Source of the DNA: CAZFZT01 sp964523675
Lineage (GTDB): Bacteria > Planctomycetota > Phycisphaerae > Phycisphaerales > SM1A02
Length of the DNA stretch: 21,283 nucleotides
Assembly (NCBI GenBank): GCA_964523675.1
Contig: CAZFZT010000062.1
Location: 1-21,283, forward strand
Direction: 5' to 3'
This document shows, one piece after another, positions 1-7,864 of this stretch. How positions within the stretch are numbered: the first letter of the stretch is position 1; each line of letters opens with the position of its first letter. The position numbers and the translations under genes were made by a program. The notes beneath the pieces are model-generated. The model was not told the DNA's origin and did not search any database. It worked only from the letters and a program-made list of their open reading frames with translations.

Positions 1-1446
1 GGCGGTGGTCGAGGTGGTGGCGGCGGCGGCGGTGGTGGCGGTGGCGGCGGCCAGTTGTTTGGCGATCCAGAAGAAGACCCTGAACGCATGACGCGCGAGG
101 AGCTCGTCGAGCAGATCGTGATGATCATCCAGGAGAACGTCGACCCCATCGACGGCTGGCGCGACATGGGCGGCATGCAATCCGGAACGATTCAGGAGCT
201 CAATGGCAACTTGATCGTCACCCAGACGCCCACTAATCACAGAGAGATCAAGGGCCTGCTCGCTCAACTCCGCGAGATCAAGGACCTTCAAATCAACGTC
301 GAAACACGCGTGCTCGAAGTTGCCACGAACTGGTTTGAACGGATCGGCATCGATCTCGATCTCTACTTCAATACGAACAACACCATGTTCCAGGCCGCCA
401 AGGCCGTCGATCCGAACTTCCAACTCAGCGATTTCTTCAATCCCGGTCAGGGCATGCCGAAGAACCCCATCATCTTCGGCGGTTTTGACGATGTCTTCGA
501 TGAAGACGGCAACCTGAACTTCCCGTTCAATACCGTGCCGACCGGCAACATGGTCGGCATCCCGGTGGACAATGACGGCGATGGTATCCCGGAGTCGATC
601 GTCTACGGAATCGGCGGCGTCGGTTCCCCAATCGGTAACCAAGGTGGCTGGTCGCCGATCGGGGCTCAACAGGGCTCATTCGGCCTGACCGAACTCCTTG
701 CCGATTTCGCTGAGGGCTCCTTCGCAGGTACGGCAATGTCGAACCCCGCACTTGCGGTCGGCATTCAGTTCCTCGACGACATCCAGGTTGACCTGCTCAT
801 CGAGGCAACGCAAGCTGACCGCCGGGCCATCGTGCTGAATGCGCCGCGACTGACGTTCTTCAATAACGCGGAGGCATGGATCGCGGTAGCGACCGGCACG
901 ACCTTCGTTTCTGACCTGCAGTTGATCGTCGGTGAAGGCGGCATCGGTTTCCGGCCGATTCCGGATCGTGTGTTCGAAGGTTTCGTTCTTCGGGTGCATG
1001 GCGTTGCCTCCGCAGATCGGCGCTATGTCAACCTTGTTGTGTACTTCGATTCCGCGCAGCTCGTCGAAATGCGCACGGCGACAACCCGAGCCCAGGCGTC
1101 GAGCACTGGCTTTGGCGGCGGCGCGGGTCTGCCGTTCGAAGGCGACTTCGAACTGCCTGTCCTCTCCGGCCAGAACATCCGCACCGCAGTGTCCGTGCCC
1201 GACAAAGGTACGCTGCTCCTGGGCGGAGCTCGAACAGTGCATGAGATCGAGGTTGAATCAGGTGTTCCGGTGCTCTCAAAGATTCCAATCGTGAATCGCT
1301 TCTTCACAAACCGCGTCACCTCGAAGGACGAGCGGTCCCTGCTCATCCTTATCCGGCCAGAGATCATCATTCAGCAGGAGAACGAAGACCTGCTCTTCCC
1401 TGGTCTCACCGACACATTGCAGGGTGGGGCTGCTTACCTGCGGTAA
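1..1446 (+). CDS. Secretin family protein (GspD/PulD-like), C-terminal part, cut by left window edge
   Basis: The frame is open from the first base to a TAA at 1444-1446, so only the last 481 residues are seen and the start lies outside. The visible part begins with a glycine-rich stretch (codons 1-17, almost all Gly), followed by a short N-domain-like segment and then the secretin core. VETRVLEVATNWFERIGIDL is typical of the entry into the secretin domain. The hallmark SGVPVLSKIPIVNRFF lies near 1258-1305, followed by LLILIRPEIII. Secretins form multimeric outer-membrane channels for type II secretion or type IV pili. A TTG at 55 could be read as a start, but the glycine codons before it are in frame and fit an interdomain linker. 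A central segment (about residues 145-225, rich in Gly, Asn and Pro) looks like a lineage-specific insertion. Secretin assignment is firm; the exact secretion system is not known. Confidence 0.9.
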   Translation, partial: GGGRGGGGGGGGGGGGGQLFGDPEEDPERMTREELVEQIVMIIQENVDPIDGWRDMGGMQSGTIQELNGNLIVTQTPTNHREIKGLLAQLREIKDLQINVETRVLEVATNWFERIGIDLDLYFNTNNTMFQAAKAVDPNFQLSDFFNPGQGMPKNPIIFGGFDDVFDEDGNLNFPFNTVPTGNMVGIPVDNDGDGIPESIVYGIGGVGSPIGNQGGWSPIGAQQGSFGLTELLADFAEGSFAGTAMSNPALAVGIQFLDDIQVDLLIEATQADRRAIVLNAPRLTFFNNAEAWIAVATGTTFVSDLQLIVGEGGIGFRPIPDRVFEGFVLRVHGVASADRRYVNLVVYFDSAQLVEMRTATTRAQASSTGFGGGAGLPFEGDFELPVLSGQNIRTAVSVPDKGTLLLGGARTVHEIEVESGVPVLSKIPIVNRFFTNRVTSKDERSLLILIRPEIIIQQENEDLLFPGLTDTLQGGAAYLR

Positions 1447-1476
1447 CTACGCTCGCTCAACACAACAGTAGATCGA

Positions 1477-1510
1477 GCGGCGACCAGTAACGGTCGCCGC
1501 TTTATCTTTC
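1477..1510 (+). terminator. Rho-independent terminator after the secretin gene
   Basis: A perfect 9-bp stem, GCGGCGACC (1477-1485) and GGTCGCCGC (1492-1500), encloses the loop AGTAAC. The T-rich run TTTATCTTTC follows directly. It starts 31 bases after the secretin stop codon and separates that gene from parA. Confidence 0.85.
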
Positions 1511-1586
1511 AATCGAACAGGCCTTTGTTCTTGAGATCTCTCGACCCTGCGGCAGTTTGACTGAATCGTCCGATATACTTCCAGTC

Positions 1587-2552
1587 ATGGCTCAGCCGCG
1601 CACCATTGCGCTACTCAATCAGAAGGGCGGCGTCGGCAAGACGACATCAACCGTGAACATCGGCGCAGCGCTCGCCGAGTCTGGCCGGCGTGTCTGCCTG
1701 ATCGACCTCGACCCGCAAGCCCATTTGACGTTGCATCTCGGCGTCGACCTCGGCGACGATGCGCGGTCGGTGTATGACCTGCTCGTCGATCCTGATTGCG
1801 ATGCCGCAGAGGTGGTCGTCCACGTGCGCGAAAGCCTTGATGTCATCCCGGCGGAGGTCGATCTTGCTGCGGCGGAGACGGAATTGGCGAACGATGCGGA
1901 TCGGCAGCAGATTTTGCGGCGGAAGTTCTCGCTCATCGCGGACCAGTACGACTTCGTGCTGATCGATTGCCCGCCTTCGCTCGGCCTGCTGACGCTCAAT
2001 GCGCTCGCGTTGGCCCGTGAAGTCTTCGTGCCCATGCAGGCGCATTTTCTCGCGCTTCAGGGCGTGTCAAAGCTGCTCGAGACGGTCGGCTTGGTCTGCC
2101 GGTCGGTGAATCCACACCTGCGCGTCACGGGCATTCTTCTGTGCATGCATGAAGGGCAGACGACGCTTGCGAAAGAAGTCGTGGCGGACCTCGATGAGTT
2201 CTTTGCACAGTCGCGCGATCAGGACGTGCCCTGGCGCAGTTGCCGTGTGCTCAGGCCGGCGATTCGTCGGAACATCAAGCTCGCTGAAGCGCCGAGTTAC
2301 GGCAAGACGATCTTCGACTACGAGCCGTTGTGTCCGGGCGCTGCGGATTACCGCAAACTCGCTGAGCGGCTGATAGCGGAGTGGGATGCTTTGCATGCGA
2401 AGCGAGATGGCAGTACTCCAGACTCGACCGGCTCCACTTCCGATTCGGCGACCGAATCGAGCGATGCAACGAACGGCGAGCCGCCTCAGGTGGTAACAAT
2501 GCCCGGTGCAATCTCCGCCGCCCATTCACAGCACTCCGCCGCGCGTGCCTGA
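1587..2552 (+). CDS. parA: ParA/Soj-type ATPase
   Basis: A 321-residue P-loop ATPase of the ParA/MinD superfamily, which uses ATP-dependent dimerisation on DNA to position chromosomes, plasmids or protein clusters. The deviant Walker A motif KGGVGKTT is at residues 13-20 with the signature lysine K13. LIDLDPQAHLT (Walker A', D40 and D42) and FVLIDCPPSLG (Walker B) follow in the usual order, and the helix bearing RRNIKLAEAPSYGK is typical of Soj-like proteins. About 45 C-terminal residues are rich in Ser, Thr and Asp and look disordered. ATG 1587 is preferred to the in-frame TTG at 1557 because the conserved fold begins nine residues after it. No parB gene is adjacent, so a role in chromosome segregation is not shown. 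It overlaps the next gene, which suggests co-transcription. Confidence 0.92.
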   Translation: MAQPRTIALLNQKGGVGKTTSTVNIGAALAESGRRVCLIDLDPQAHLTLHLGVDLGDDARSVYDLLVDPDCDAAEVVVHVRESLDVIPAEVDLAAAETELANDADRQQILRRKFSLIADQYDFVLIDCPPSLGLLTLNALALAREVFVPMQAHFLALQGVSKLLETVGLVCRSVNPHLRVTGILLCMHEGQTTLAKEVVADLDEFFAQSRDQDVPWRSCRVLRPAIRRNIKLAEAPSYGKTIFDYEPLCPGAADYRKLAERLIAEWDALHAKRDGSTPDSTGSTSDSATESSDATNGEPPQVVTMPGAISAAHSQHSAARA

Positions 2553-3633
2553 CCCGGCCGCGCTGTATAGCCGGCGCGTGCGCCGGCCGTGGCGCGTGGT
2601 TTTTGTGCTTTATGCGTTGGCAATGGTCGTCGGCATTCATTGGCCGCGCCTGCACATGGGCGTTGGCGACGCGCCCGCGCCGGACAAGATCATTCATTTC
2701 TTCGCCTTTGGCGGATTGACGTTTCTGCTTTGGATGACCGGGTGGGTGCGATCGCTCGTTGCTGTCTGGCTTGCGATGATGGTTTGCACGTACGGATTGG
2801 AATGGACCCAGTCGATGCCGATCCTTGGCAGGACGTTCACGTGGTTGGATGTTGTTGCGGGTTGGCTCGGGGTCACGAGTGTGGCGGTCTTGCTTTGGTC
2901 GCTCCAGCCCATTGGCGGCGCGTACAGCCGACTGCTCCAGCGACAGAAGACGTTCGTCATGCAGCACCTGTTCGCGAACTGGTCCTCATGGAGTGCTGTT
3001 TTGATCACAGGTGGCGCGGTGGCGGGGGCGTTTGCAATCTGCGCTGTCACGCTGTTTCGCGCTCTTGTGCCGCTTGATAACACGTTCGTCTTGCTCGTGG
3101 CGATGCTCGCCACAGTGCTCGGCGGCGTGCTTGGCTGCCTCGGCGTTGCTGACCGGCGCGTTCGAACGGCTCAAAGAGGGTTGCTTGATGTCAAGCCGTG
3201 TTTCGAATGCGGAGCGTCATGCGCCAGCGCCACGATGAACGAAGACGGTTACGGCACATGCACGTCGTGCGGCGGCCGAATTCACACCGGCCAGTGGGCG
3301 ATGCGAATGAACCTGCCCCGGTGGATGAAATTGCAGGCGGCGGTTCCGGCTGCGATTCTGTTGCTTATCGCCTGCGCCCCTGTGGCAATCACGATTGTTC
3401 CGGGATTCTTTGATGTCGGACCAGCATCAATTGACTTTCAGGCCGCCATTCTCATTGCCGTCCTGATCGGTGGGTTCGCAGCCGCGGTGCGGACGTATCG
3501 AGATGGGCTCACCAACGCGATTGATGCCCAAGCCCGAACGTGTCGCGCCTGCGGCCATGATGTGCATGCCACGCCCAGTGAGCAAGGCATCGGCCGCTGC
3601 AGTGAATGTGGTACGCCATTCGTGCGACTGTGA
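2506..3633 (+). CDS. VanZ-like membrane protein with two C-terminal zinc ribbons
   Basis: A 375-residue polytopic membrane protein. Residues 31-135 match the VanZ-like pattern: DK..H (D60, K61, H64) before a hydrophobic helix, E..Q (E99, Q102), then an R......D loop (R109, D115) leading into another helix. More hydrophobic segments lie near 163-185, 192-213 and 275-325. Two cysteine clusters look like zinc ribbons: C232/C235 with C252/C255, and C346/C349 with C365/C368 at the C-terminus. VanZ-like proteins are membrane proteins of mostly unknown function; VanZ itself gives low-level teicoplanin resistance. The fused ribbons are of a style common in Planctomycetota. The GTG at 2506 overlaps parA by 47 bases. 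An alternative GTG at 2545 overlaps it by only 8 and is equally possible, and neither has a clear ribosome binding site. The substrate or role is unknown. Confidence 0.75.
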   Translation: MQSPPPIHSTPPRVPDPAALYSRRVRRPWRVVFVLYALAMVVGIHWPRLHMGVGDAPAPDKIIHFFAFGGLTFLLWMTGWVRSLVAVWLAMMVCTYGLEWTQSMPILGRTFTWLDVVAGWLGVTSVAVLLWSLQPIGGAYSRLLQRQKTFVMQHLFANWSSWSAVLITGGAVAGAFAICAVTLFRALVPLDNTFVLLVAMLATVLGGVLGCLGVADRRVRTAQRGLLDVKPCFECGASCASATMNEDGYGTCTSCGGRIHTGQWAMRMNLPRWMKLQAAVPAAILLLIACAPVAITIVPGFFDVGPASIDFQAAILIAVLIGGFAAAVRTYRDGLTNAIDAQARTCRACGHDVHATPSEQGIGRCSECGTPFVRL

Positions 3634-3701
3634 GTGAATTGCGGTTTGCGCACCGAGGCGTCAATGACGGAAGCCCTCGACCATGGCCACCACGTGGTAT
3701 C

Positions 3702-4685
3702 TCACTCCCACTTCATGACATCTTGGACACCTTCAATGATCGAATCCGGATCAACGAGGTAGTGCTGCTCCACCTGGAAATACGGAAAGTGAATGTCGAA
3801 GCCGGTGATGCGCTTGATCGGCGCGAGCAGGTGCTCGAACGCATTCTCGTTGAGGCGCGCGATTATTTCTGAGGCAATCGAACATGTGCGCGGCGCTTCC
3901 TGCACGATGACGCATCGGCCGGTCTTGGCGACGGAGTTGACAAGGGTCTGCGTGTCCATCGGCTTGATCGAAAGCAGATCGATGAGCTCGACATCGACGC
4001 CGTGAATGTCAGTGAGATCATCGACTGCTTCGCGGGCCGGCCGCATCATCGCGCCCCATGCGATCATAGTGACGTCCCCGCCTTCACGAACAACCTGCGC
4101 CTTGCCAATCTCCATCGCTTCGGGCTCGTCCGGCACATCCTCCTTGAACGCGCGGTACACCGCCTTCGGCTCATAAAACACAACCGGATCAGGATCATCG
4201 ATGGCTGCTTTGAGCAAGGCCCTTGCGTTGCGCGGCCCTGATGGAATCACGACCTTCAAGCCCGGCGTGTGCGCCCAGTACGCTTCGCGCGATTCTGAAT
4301 GGTGCTCAACCGCGCGGATGCCGCCGCCGTACGGAGCGCGCATCACCATGCTGATGGGATATCTGCCACGAGAGCGATTTCGCATGCGGGCCATGTTCTG
4401 CTCGATCTGATCGAACGCCTGCATTGTGAAGCCGGAAAACTGAATCTCCGCAACGGGCTTCATCCCGTAGATCGCCATGCCGACGGCGGTGCCGATGATG
4501 CCGCACTCGGCAAGCGGCGTATCCATGACGCGCTGCTTTCCGTATTTTTCGAGCAGACCCTTGGTGACGCGGAAGACGCCGCCATTGACGCCGATGTCCT
4601 CGCCAAGGCAGCACACGCTCTCATCACCAGCCATGGACTGGTCAAGGGCGAGATTCAGGGATTGGACCATGGTCATTTGGGGCAT
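3702..4685 (-). CDS. pdhB: Pyruvate dehydrogenase E1 component, beta subunit
   Basis: A 327-residue transketolase-like protein of the usual length for the E1-beta family. With the alpha subunit it forms the thiamine-diphosphate E1 enzyme that decarboxylates pyruvate and acetylates the lipoyl group of E2. LGEDIGVNGGVFRVTKGL (residues 28-44, with E29 as the cofactor-activating Glu) is diagnostic, as are PLAECGIIGTAVGMA and the C-terminal transketolase domain ending in ITGFDIHFPYF. ATG 4685 is chosen because the conserved part starts there and a GGAG (complement of 4692-4695) sits six bases upstream. The frame stays open to 4898, but that extension only translates an octamer repeat array. pdhA is 660 bases upstream instead of adjacent, because a four-helix-bundle gene and repeats lie between. 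A branched-chain 2-oxoacid substrate cannot be excluded. E2 and E3 are not in the window. Confidence 0.93.
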   Translation of the reverse strand: MPQMTMVQSLNLALDQSMAGDESVCCLGEDIGVNGGVFRVTKGLLEKYGKQRVMDTPLAECGIIGTAVGMAIYGMKPVAEIQFSGFTMQAFDQIEQNMARMRNRSRGRYPISMVMRAPYGGGIRAVEHHSESREAYWAHTPGLKVVIPSGPRNARALLKAAIDDPDPVVFYEPKAVYRAFKEDVPDEPEAMEIGKAQVVREGGDVTMIAWGAMMRPAREAVDDLTDIHGVDVELIDLLSIKPMDTQTLVNSVAKTGRCVIVQEAPRTCSIASEIIARLNENAFEHLLAPIKRITGFDIHFPYFQVEQHYLVDPDSIIEGVQDVMKWE

Positions 4686-4699
4686 GAGTGGCTCCGGGC

Positions 4700-4817
4700 A
4701 TCGAGGGATTGAGGGATCGAGGGATTGAGGGATTGAGGGATTGAGGGATCGAGGGATCGAGGGATCGAGGATCCAGGGATCGAGTGGTCGAGCGATCAAG
4801 GGATCGAGCGGTCGAGG
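4700..4817 (+). repeat. Tandem octamer array ATYGAGGG, left arm of the pdhA-pdhB insertion
   Basis: Eight consecutive exact copies of AT(C/T)GAGGG run from 4700 to 4763. About six more degenerate copies, some with one base lost or gained, reach 4817. The array ends 14 bases before the stop codon of the four-helix-bundle gene and begins 14 bases upstream of the pdhB start, leaving only the pdhB ribosome binding site between. The same octamer occurs in opposite orientation at 5258-5342. Confidence 0.95.
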
Positions 4818-4830
4818 TGATCTAGGCGGA

Positions 4831-5244
4831 TCACGATGCTGAGGGACCAACGGATGATGGCTTGCGAGTGACTGTGTTTCGGCGGCTTTCAATGGCACGA
4901 ATGAGGCCGGCTAGCACGCGCTCGGCCTCGTCAAGGATTTCCTTCGTGGCTTGAAAGCAATCCGGCGGTGCGTACTCGAAGTCGCGACTGAACTGCAACT
5001 GCGTGTCAACTTCGTAAATCGAGCCCCGTGCTATCTTCAGAAACCGCAGGTAGTCCGGTGTAGTGCCCCTGCCGTAGCCCTCGGCGATGTTGCTCGCAAT
5101 CGAGACGCTCGCTCTTCGTAGCTGAGAGGTGATCCCATACTTCTCCTCGTCGGGAAACCCCTTCGTCAATGCGTGGATCGCCTTTCCGAGTTCGTATGCC
5201 TTCTGCCAAGCAACGATGTCTTTGTAACACCGAATATCACTCAT
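4831..5244 (-). CDS. Four-helix-bundle protein (S23 / Avd-like family)
   Basis: A 137-residue protein matching the family first described from intervening sequences in 23S rRNA genes and related to the Avd subunit of diversity-generating retroelements. Diagnostic stretches are the YKDIVAWQKAYEL opening, FPDEEKYGITSQLRRASVSI, ASNIAEGYGRG, and the helix with DYLRFLKIARGSIYEVDTQL. The biochemical role of stand-alone members is unknown; Avd binds nucleic acid and reverse transcriptase. ATG 5244 is chosen because AAGGAG lies five bases upstream; an upstream ATG at 5277 is in frame but lies in repeat-derived sequence. The gene sits between pdhA and pdhB, which are normally neighbours, and lies between octamer arrays in opposite orientation, suggesting later insertion. 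The last 15 or so residues are not family-like and run toward the left array. No reverse transcriptase or template repeat was seen. Confidence 0.9.
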   Translation of the reverse strand: MSDIRCYKDIVAWQKAYELGKAIHALTKGFPDEEKYGITSQLRRASVSIASNIAEGYGRGTTPDYLRFLKIARGSIYEVDTQLQFSRDFEYAPPDCFQATKEILDEAERVLAGLIRAIESRRNTVTRKPSSVGPSAS

Positions 5245-5249
5245 ACCAA

Positions 5250-5255
5250 CTCCTT
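5250..5255 (-). promoter_or_regulatory. Ribosome binding site of the four-helix-bundle gene
   Basis: AAGGAG on the minus strand, five bases before ATG 5244. It decides this start over the in-frame ATG at 5277. It lies at the inner edge of the right octamer array and may itself be derived from repeat sequence. Confidence 0.75.
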
Positions 5256-5257
5256 CA

Positions 5258-5342
5258 CTCAATGCCTCGATCTTCATCCCTCCGTCTCAATCCCTTGCTC
5301 CCTTGCTCCCTCGATCCCTCGATCCCTCGATGCCTCGATGCC
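5258..5342 (-). repeat. Octamer array ATCGAGGG on the minus strand, right arm of the pdhA-pdhB insertion
   Basis: On the plus strand, CCCTCGAT occurs at 5308-5315, 5316-5323 and 5324-5331, followed by GCCTCGAT at 5332-5339. Degenerate copies (CCCTTGCT, TCTCAATC, CTCAATGC CTCGAT) continue leftward to 5258. Read on the minus strand this is the same ATCGAGGG unit as in the array at 4700-4817, so the two arrays are inverted relative to each other. The array ends five bases from the pdhA stop codon. Confidence 0.9.
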
Positions 5343-5346
5343 TTTG

Positions 5347-6543
5347 TCACTCAACTCCCTTCCGATCCAGCCGCGACAGATACTCCTGCTTCTGCTCCTC
5401 GAGCTCCGGCGGCAACTGCTCGTACATGAAATCAAACACTTCGCGCGGCTTCGCCTTCGCGCGCTTGCGGAATACCTCGCGCGCTTCGAGCACCTCCTTT
5501 TCACACTCCTCCGCGATCCTCGCGAAGTCGGCATCCTTCAGAACGCCTTTGTTCCGCAGATAAATCTCAAACCGGCGGATCGGGTCCTTCTTCTCCCATT
5601 CCTTGACCTCTTCATCCTTGCGATACACCTTCGGATCGTCGGCAGTCGTATGCACGCTCATGCGGTACGTCACGGCTTCGATCAGATAGGGCCCCTTGCC
5701 GCTGCGCGCATGTTCGACCGCGCGGTGTGAAGCGACAATCATCGCCAGAATGTCATTGCCATCCACGCGAATGGACGGAATGCCAAACGCAGGGCCGCGC
5801 CGCGCAAGTTCCTTGACGCCGCACTGCTTCTCTACAGGGATCGAGATCGCCCAGCCGTTGTTTTCGAGCACGAAGACAACCGGCGCGCAGAAGACAGCCG
5901 CGAAGTTGAACGCCTCACTGACCGCGCCTTGCGATGATGCGCCGTCGCCGAAGTTGGTTACGACGACCGCATTTTCGCCGCGGCTGCGGATGCCCATTGC
6001 TATCCCCGTTGCAGGCAGCACATGAGAGCCGATCACGATTGAGAACGGCAGATCATTGACGCCCCCGGGAATCTCAAAGCCCTCGAAGTAGCCCGCCCAG
6101 AGCAGCAAAAGGCCTTCGAGCGTCCAGCCGCGCCACAACTGCGCGCCGAAACTGCGATACGACGGGCTGAACCAGTCCTTCTGCAGAAGCGGATGCACCT
6201 GGCCGATCTGCGTCGCCTCCTGGCCGATTCCCGGCGCGAACGTGCCCATCTCACCCTGACGCTGCATGGCCAGCATGCGGAGGTCGAGTTTGCGCGTGAG
6301 CATCATCGCGCGGTAGATTTTCTTGAGTTCCTCGGCTGGCAGATTCGGATCGAGCGATTCATCCACGTTGCCTTGCTCGTCGAGAATCTGCAATTGGTCA
6401 ATTGTGCCGAGATCGATGGCTTTACGCATGGCAGATCGGGAGTTCCGCGGCTCGGGCGCAAGCGCCTCCACGGGACGCTTTGCGGGAACAACGCTCTTCT
6501 CCCCTTGGCGAGGTTGATCAGGGGCGGCGGTTTTGCTTGGCAT
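5347..6543 (-). CDS. pdhA: Pyruvate dehydrogenase E1 component, alpha subunit
   Basis: A 398-residue thiamine-diphosphate enzyme subunit, the partner of the E1-beta gene downstream. The cofactor motif runs from GDG (199-201) to ENN (227-229). LPFSIVIGSHVLPATGIAMG and YRMSVHTTADDPKVYR (the phosphorylation-loop region in E1-alpha) are also typical. The first 40 or so residues are a Lys/Pro-rich extension of low conservation. ATG 6543 is chosen because GGAAGAGAG stands just upstream; the frame continues to a TTG at 6564 without family similarity. The order on the minus strand is pdhA, four-helix-bundle gene, pdhB, so the bundle gene is probably read through from pdhA. Branched-chain E1-alpha is the main alternative assignment. 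Confidence 0.93.
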   Translation of the reverse strand: MPSKTAAPDQPRQGEKSVVPAKRPVEALAPEPRNSRSAMRKAIDLGTIDQLQILDEQGNVDESLDPNLPAEELKKIYRAMMLTRKLDLRMLAMQRQGEMGTFAPGIGQEATQIGQVHPLLQKDWFSPSYRSFGAQLWRGWTLEGLLLLWAGYFEGFEIPGGVNDLPFSIVIGSHVLPATGIAMGIRSRGENAVVVTNFGDGASSQGAVSEAFNFAAVFCAPVVFVLENNGWAISIPVEKQCGVKELARRGPAFGIPSIRVDGNDILAMIVASHRAVEHARSGKGPYLIEAVTYRMSVHTTADDPKVYRKDEEVKEWEKKDPIRRFEIYLRNKGVLKDADFARIAEECEKEVLEAREVFRKRAKAKPREVFDFMYEQLPPELEEQKQEYLSRLDRKGVE

Positions 6544-6574
6544 GACTCTCTTCCGTACCCTCAATTGGTGGAAT

Positions 6575-6593
6575 TGCGCAGGGAGTCTGCGCA
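6575..6593. other. Perfect hairpin in the spacer upstream of pdhA
   Basis: TGCGCAG (6575-6581) and CTGCGCA (6587-6593) form a perfect 7-bp stem with a five-base loop. It lies 32 bases upstream of the pdhA start and downstream of the zinc-ribbon membrane gene. No T-run follows on either strand, so it is not a classical terminator. It could be an operator, an attenuating element or an mRNA stabiliser; nothing decides between these. Confidence 0.5.
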
Positions 6594-6643
6594 GCGATCA
6601 TGCTCATCGTAGTGGAATCTACTGGCCATTGCCACCGAATTCG

Positions 6644-7696
6644 CTAGTGCAGCGATTCAGGCGTAGGCGGCGAATCAGGGGGCGACGGCCGTGATGTCGG
6701 CGGAGCGCCATGATCGGGCCAGCCGCATTCCGGACAGTGATCCGGCGTCGCGCGCAGGTCATAGCCGCACACGGGGCATGGCTGGTCCTCTGCGTCATCG
6801 AAGAAAATCTGCCACTCCGGGCCGAACTCCTCAACGAAATGCAGCGTGTATGCACGGCTGAACACGAATAGCGGCAGAAGAATCACTGTGCCAACGTACG
6901 GCAATGCGGCAACGCAGCAGGTTGCGCAAGTCGCAACCGTGGCGATCAGCGTTGCAGCCAATGCGATGACGATCCGCATCAGAAAGAAGAGTACGATCGG
7001 CGCCACGTTCGGCTTGATGAGTTGCGGCCACGCCAGTCGCCATGCCTCCATCACGTACAGTCGCTTCACATACATTACCGGCACGATGATGTGATTGGTC
7101 AGAAACGCCACAATTGCGAGCAGCAGCATTGCAGGCAGGTACAGCGCAGCCCCGACAATGAGCGCCATCACAGCGGCGGCATCAAAGACTCCTTGCTGGA
7201 TGTCCGGCCACGCAATCGCCAAGCCGATGCCGATGACAATGAGCATGACCGCAAAGACCGCAATCGTGAGGCAGATGTTGAACAGCAGCAGACTGTTGGC
7301 CAGGACCTTGAACTCTTTCCATGGCTCGACGACCGCGCCCCGGTTGCGAGCCAGGCCGTCGATGAACATGAACGTGCCGCGTGCCTTGAGCCAAAGGATC
7401 AGAACTGTGAGGGCTGCGAAGAAGAACAGGACGGTGAGACCGATCCCGATGACGAGCAGCAGGTTGGAAGCGATCCAATCCCCCAGTTCCTGATCGGTCG
7501 GACCGCCGCCGCCGCCGCCGCCGCCACCTCCGCCGGGAAAGTTCCAACCGCTCATGCCTCCGCCTTCGCCGAGAAAGGCCAGGAAAGCGCAAAATCCCAG
7601 CACAAGCCACTTCTCGAACGAGAATGGTTTGAACAGCACAAGGCCGGTGCGTCCAAACGCTCGCTCAAAGGGTCTCGTCACCGAAATGGCAGCCAT
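6644..7696 (-). CDS. Polytopic membrane protein with poly-glycine loop and C-terminal zinc ribbon
   Basis: A 350-residue protein of unknown function. It starts with a short cytoplasmic-looking segment (TRPFERAFGRTGLVLFKPF), then a hydrophobic helix at 30-43, then a loop containing 11 consecutive glycines (55-65). Several more hydrophobic helices follow through about residue 280. The tail has a CPVC...CPEC zinc ribbon (C307, C310, C321, C324) and ends in a Pro/Ser-rich stretch. The architecture resembles uncharacterised membrane proteins of Planctomycetota; no enzymatic motif is visible. ATG 7696 begins the conserved-looking sequence, with only a weak purine-rich site upstream. It ends about 100 bases before pdhA in the same direction, so co-transcription with pdhA is possible but not shown. 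It is divergent from the CHRD gene. Confidence 0.8.
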   Translation of the reverse strand: MAAISVTRPFERAFGRTGLVLFKPFSFEKWLVLGFCAFLAFLGEGGGMSGWNFPGGGGGGGGGGGPTDQELGDWIASNLLLVIGIGLTVLFFFAALTVLILWLKARGTFMFIDGLARNRGAVVEPWKEFKVLANSLLLFNICLTIAVFAVMLIVIGIGLAIAWPDIQQGVFDAAAVMALIVGAALYLPAMLLLAIVAFLTNHIIVPVMYVKRLYVMEAWRLAWPQLIKPNVAPIVLFFLMRIVIALAATLIATVATCATCCVAALPYVGTVILLPLFVFSRAYTLHFVEEFGPEWQIFFDDAEDQPCPVCGYDLRATPDHCPECGWPDHGAPPTSRPSPPDSPPTPESLH

Positions 7697-7810
7697 CCGA
7701 CCACTATCGGCTCATCAGGCCGCATTGCCATCGAATTTTGAACGGTCGCAGGGTTGCACCTGGTCCACACAAGTGCACTCCAGGATGTAACAGGAGGTTC
7801 GGCTGAGCGC

Positions 7811-7838
7811 TTGACACCGCAGCACCATGATCGATAAT
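7811..7838 (+). promoter_or_regulatory. Sigma-70-type promoter of the CHRD/dockerin gene
   Basis: TTGACA (7811-7816) matches the -35 consensus exactly. GATAAT (7833-7838) matches five of six -10 bases, with a 16-base spacer. It lies in the divergent intergenic region and would give a leader of roughly 115 bases before ATG 7960. Confidence 0.6.
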
Positions 7839-7864
7839 GCGCGAGGAAGGCGTCGAGGTGGGAA

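Noticed and set aside
3689..3698. Palindrome ACCACGTGGT between the convergent VanZ-like and pdhB genes
   Set aside because: Too short for a terminator, with no T-run, and a 10-base palindrome is not rare in this composition.
4686..4898. N-terminal extension of pdhB to an upstream ATG
   Set aside because: The extension is a translation of the octamer array (SIPRSLDPSIPQ) and of the end of the four-helix-bundle gene. ATG 4685 has a ribosome binding site and starts the conserved domain.
4831..5342. A diversity-generating retroelement around the Avd-like gene
   Set aside because: No reverse transcriptase, template repeat or variable repeat was seen in the window. The protein matches the wider four-helix-bundle family.
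4700..5342. A CRISPR array in the octamer repeats
   Set aside because: Units are 8 bp without spacers and no cas gene is present.
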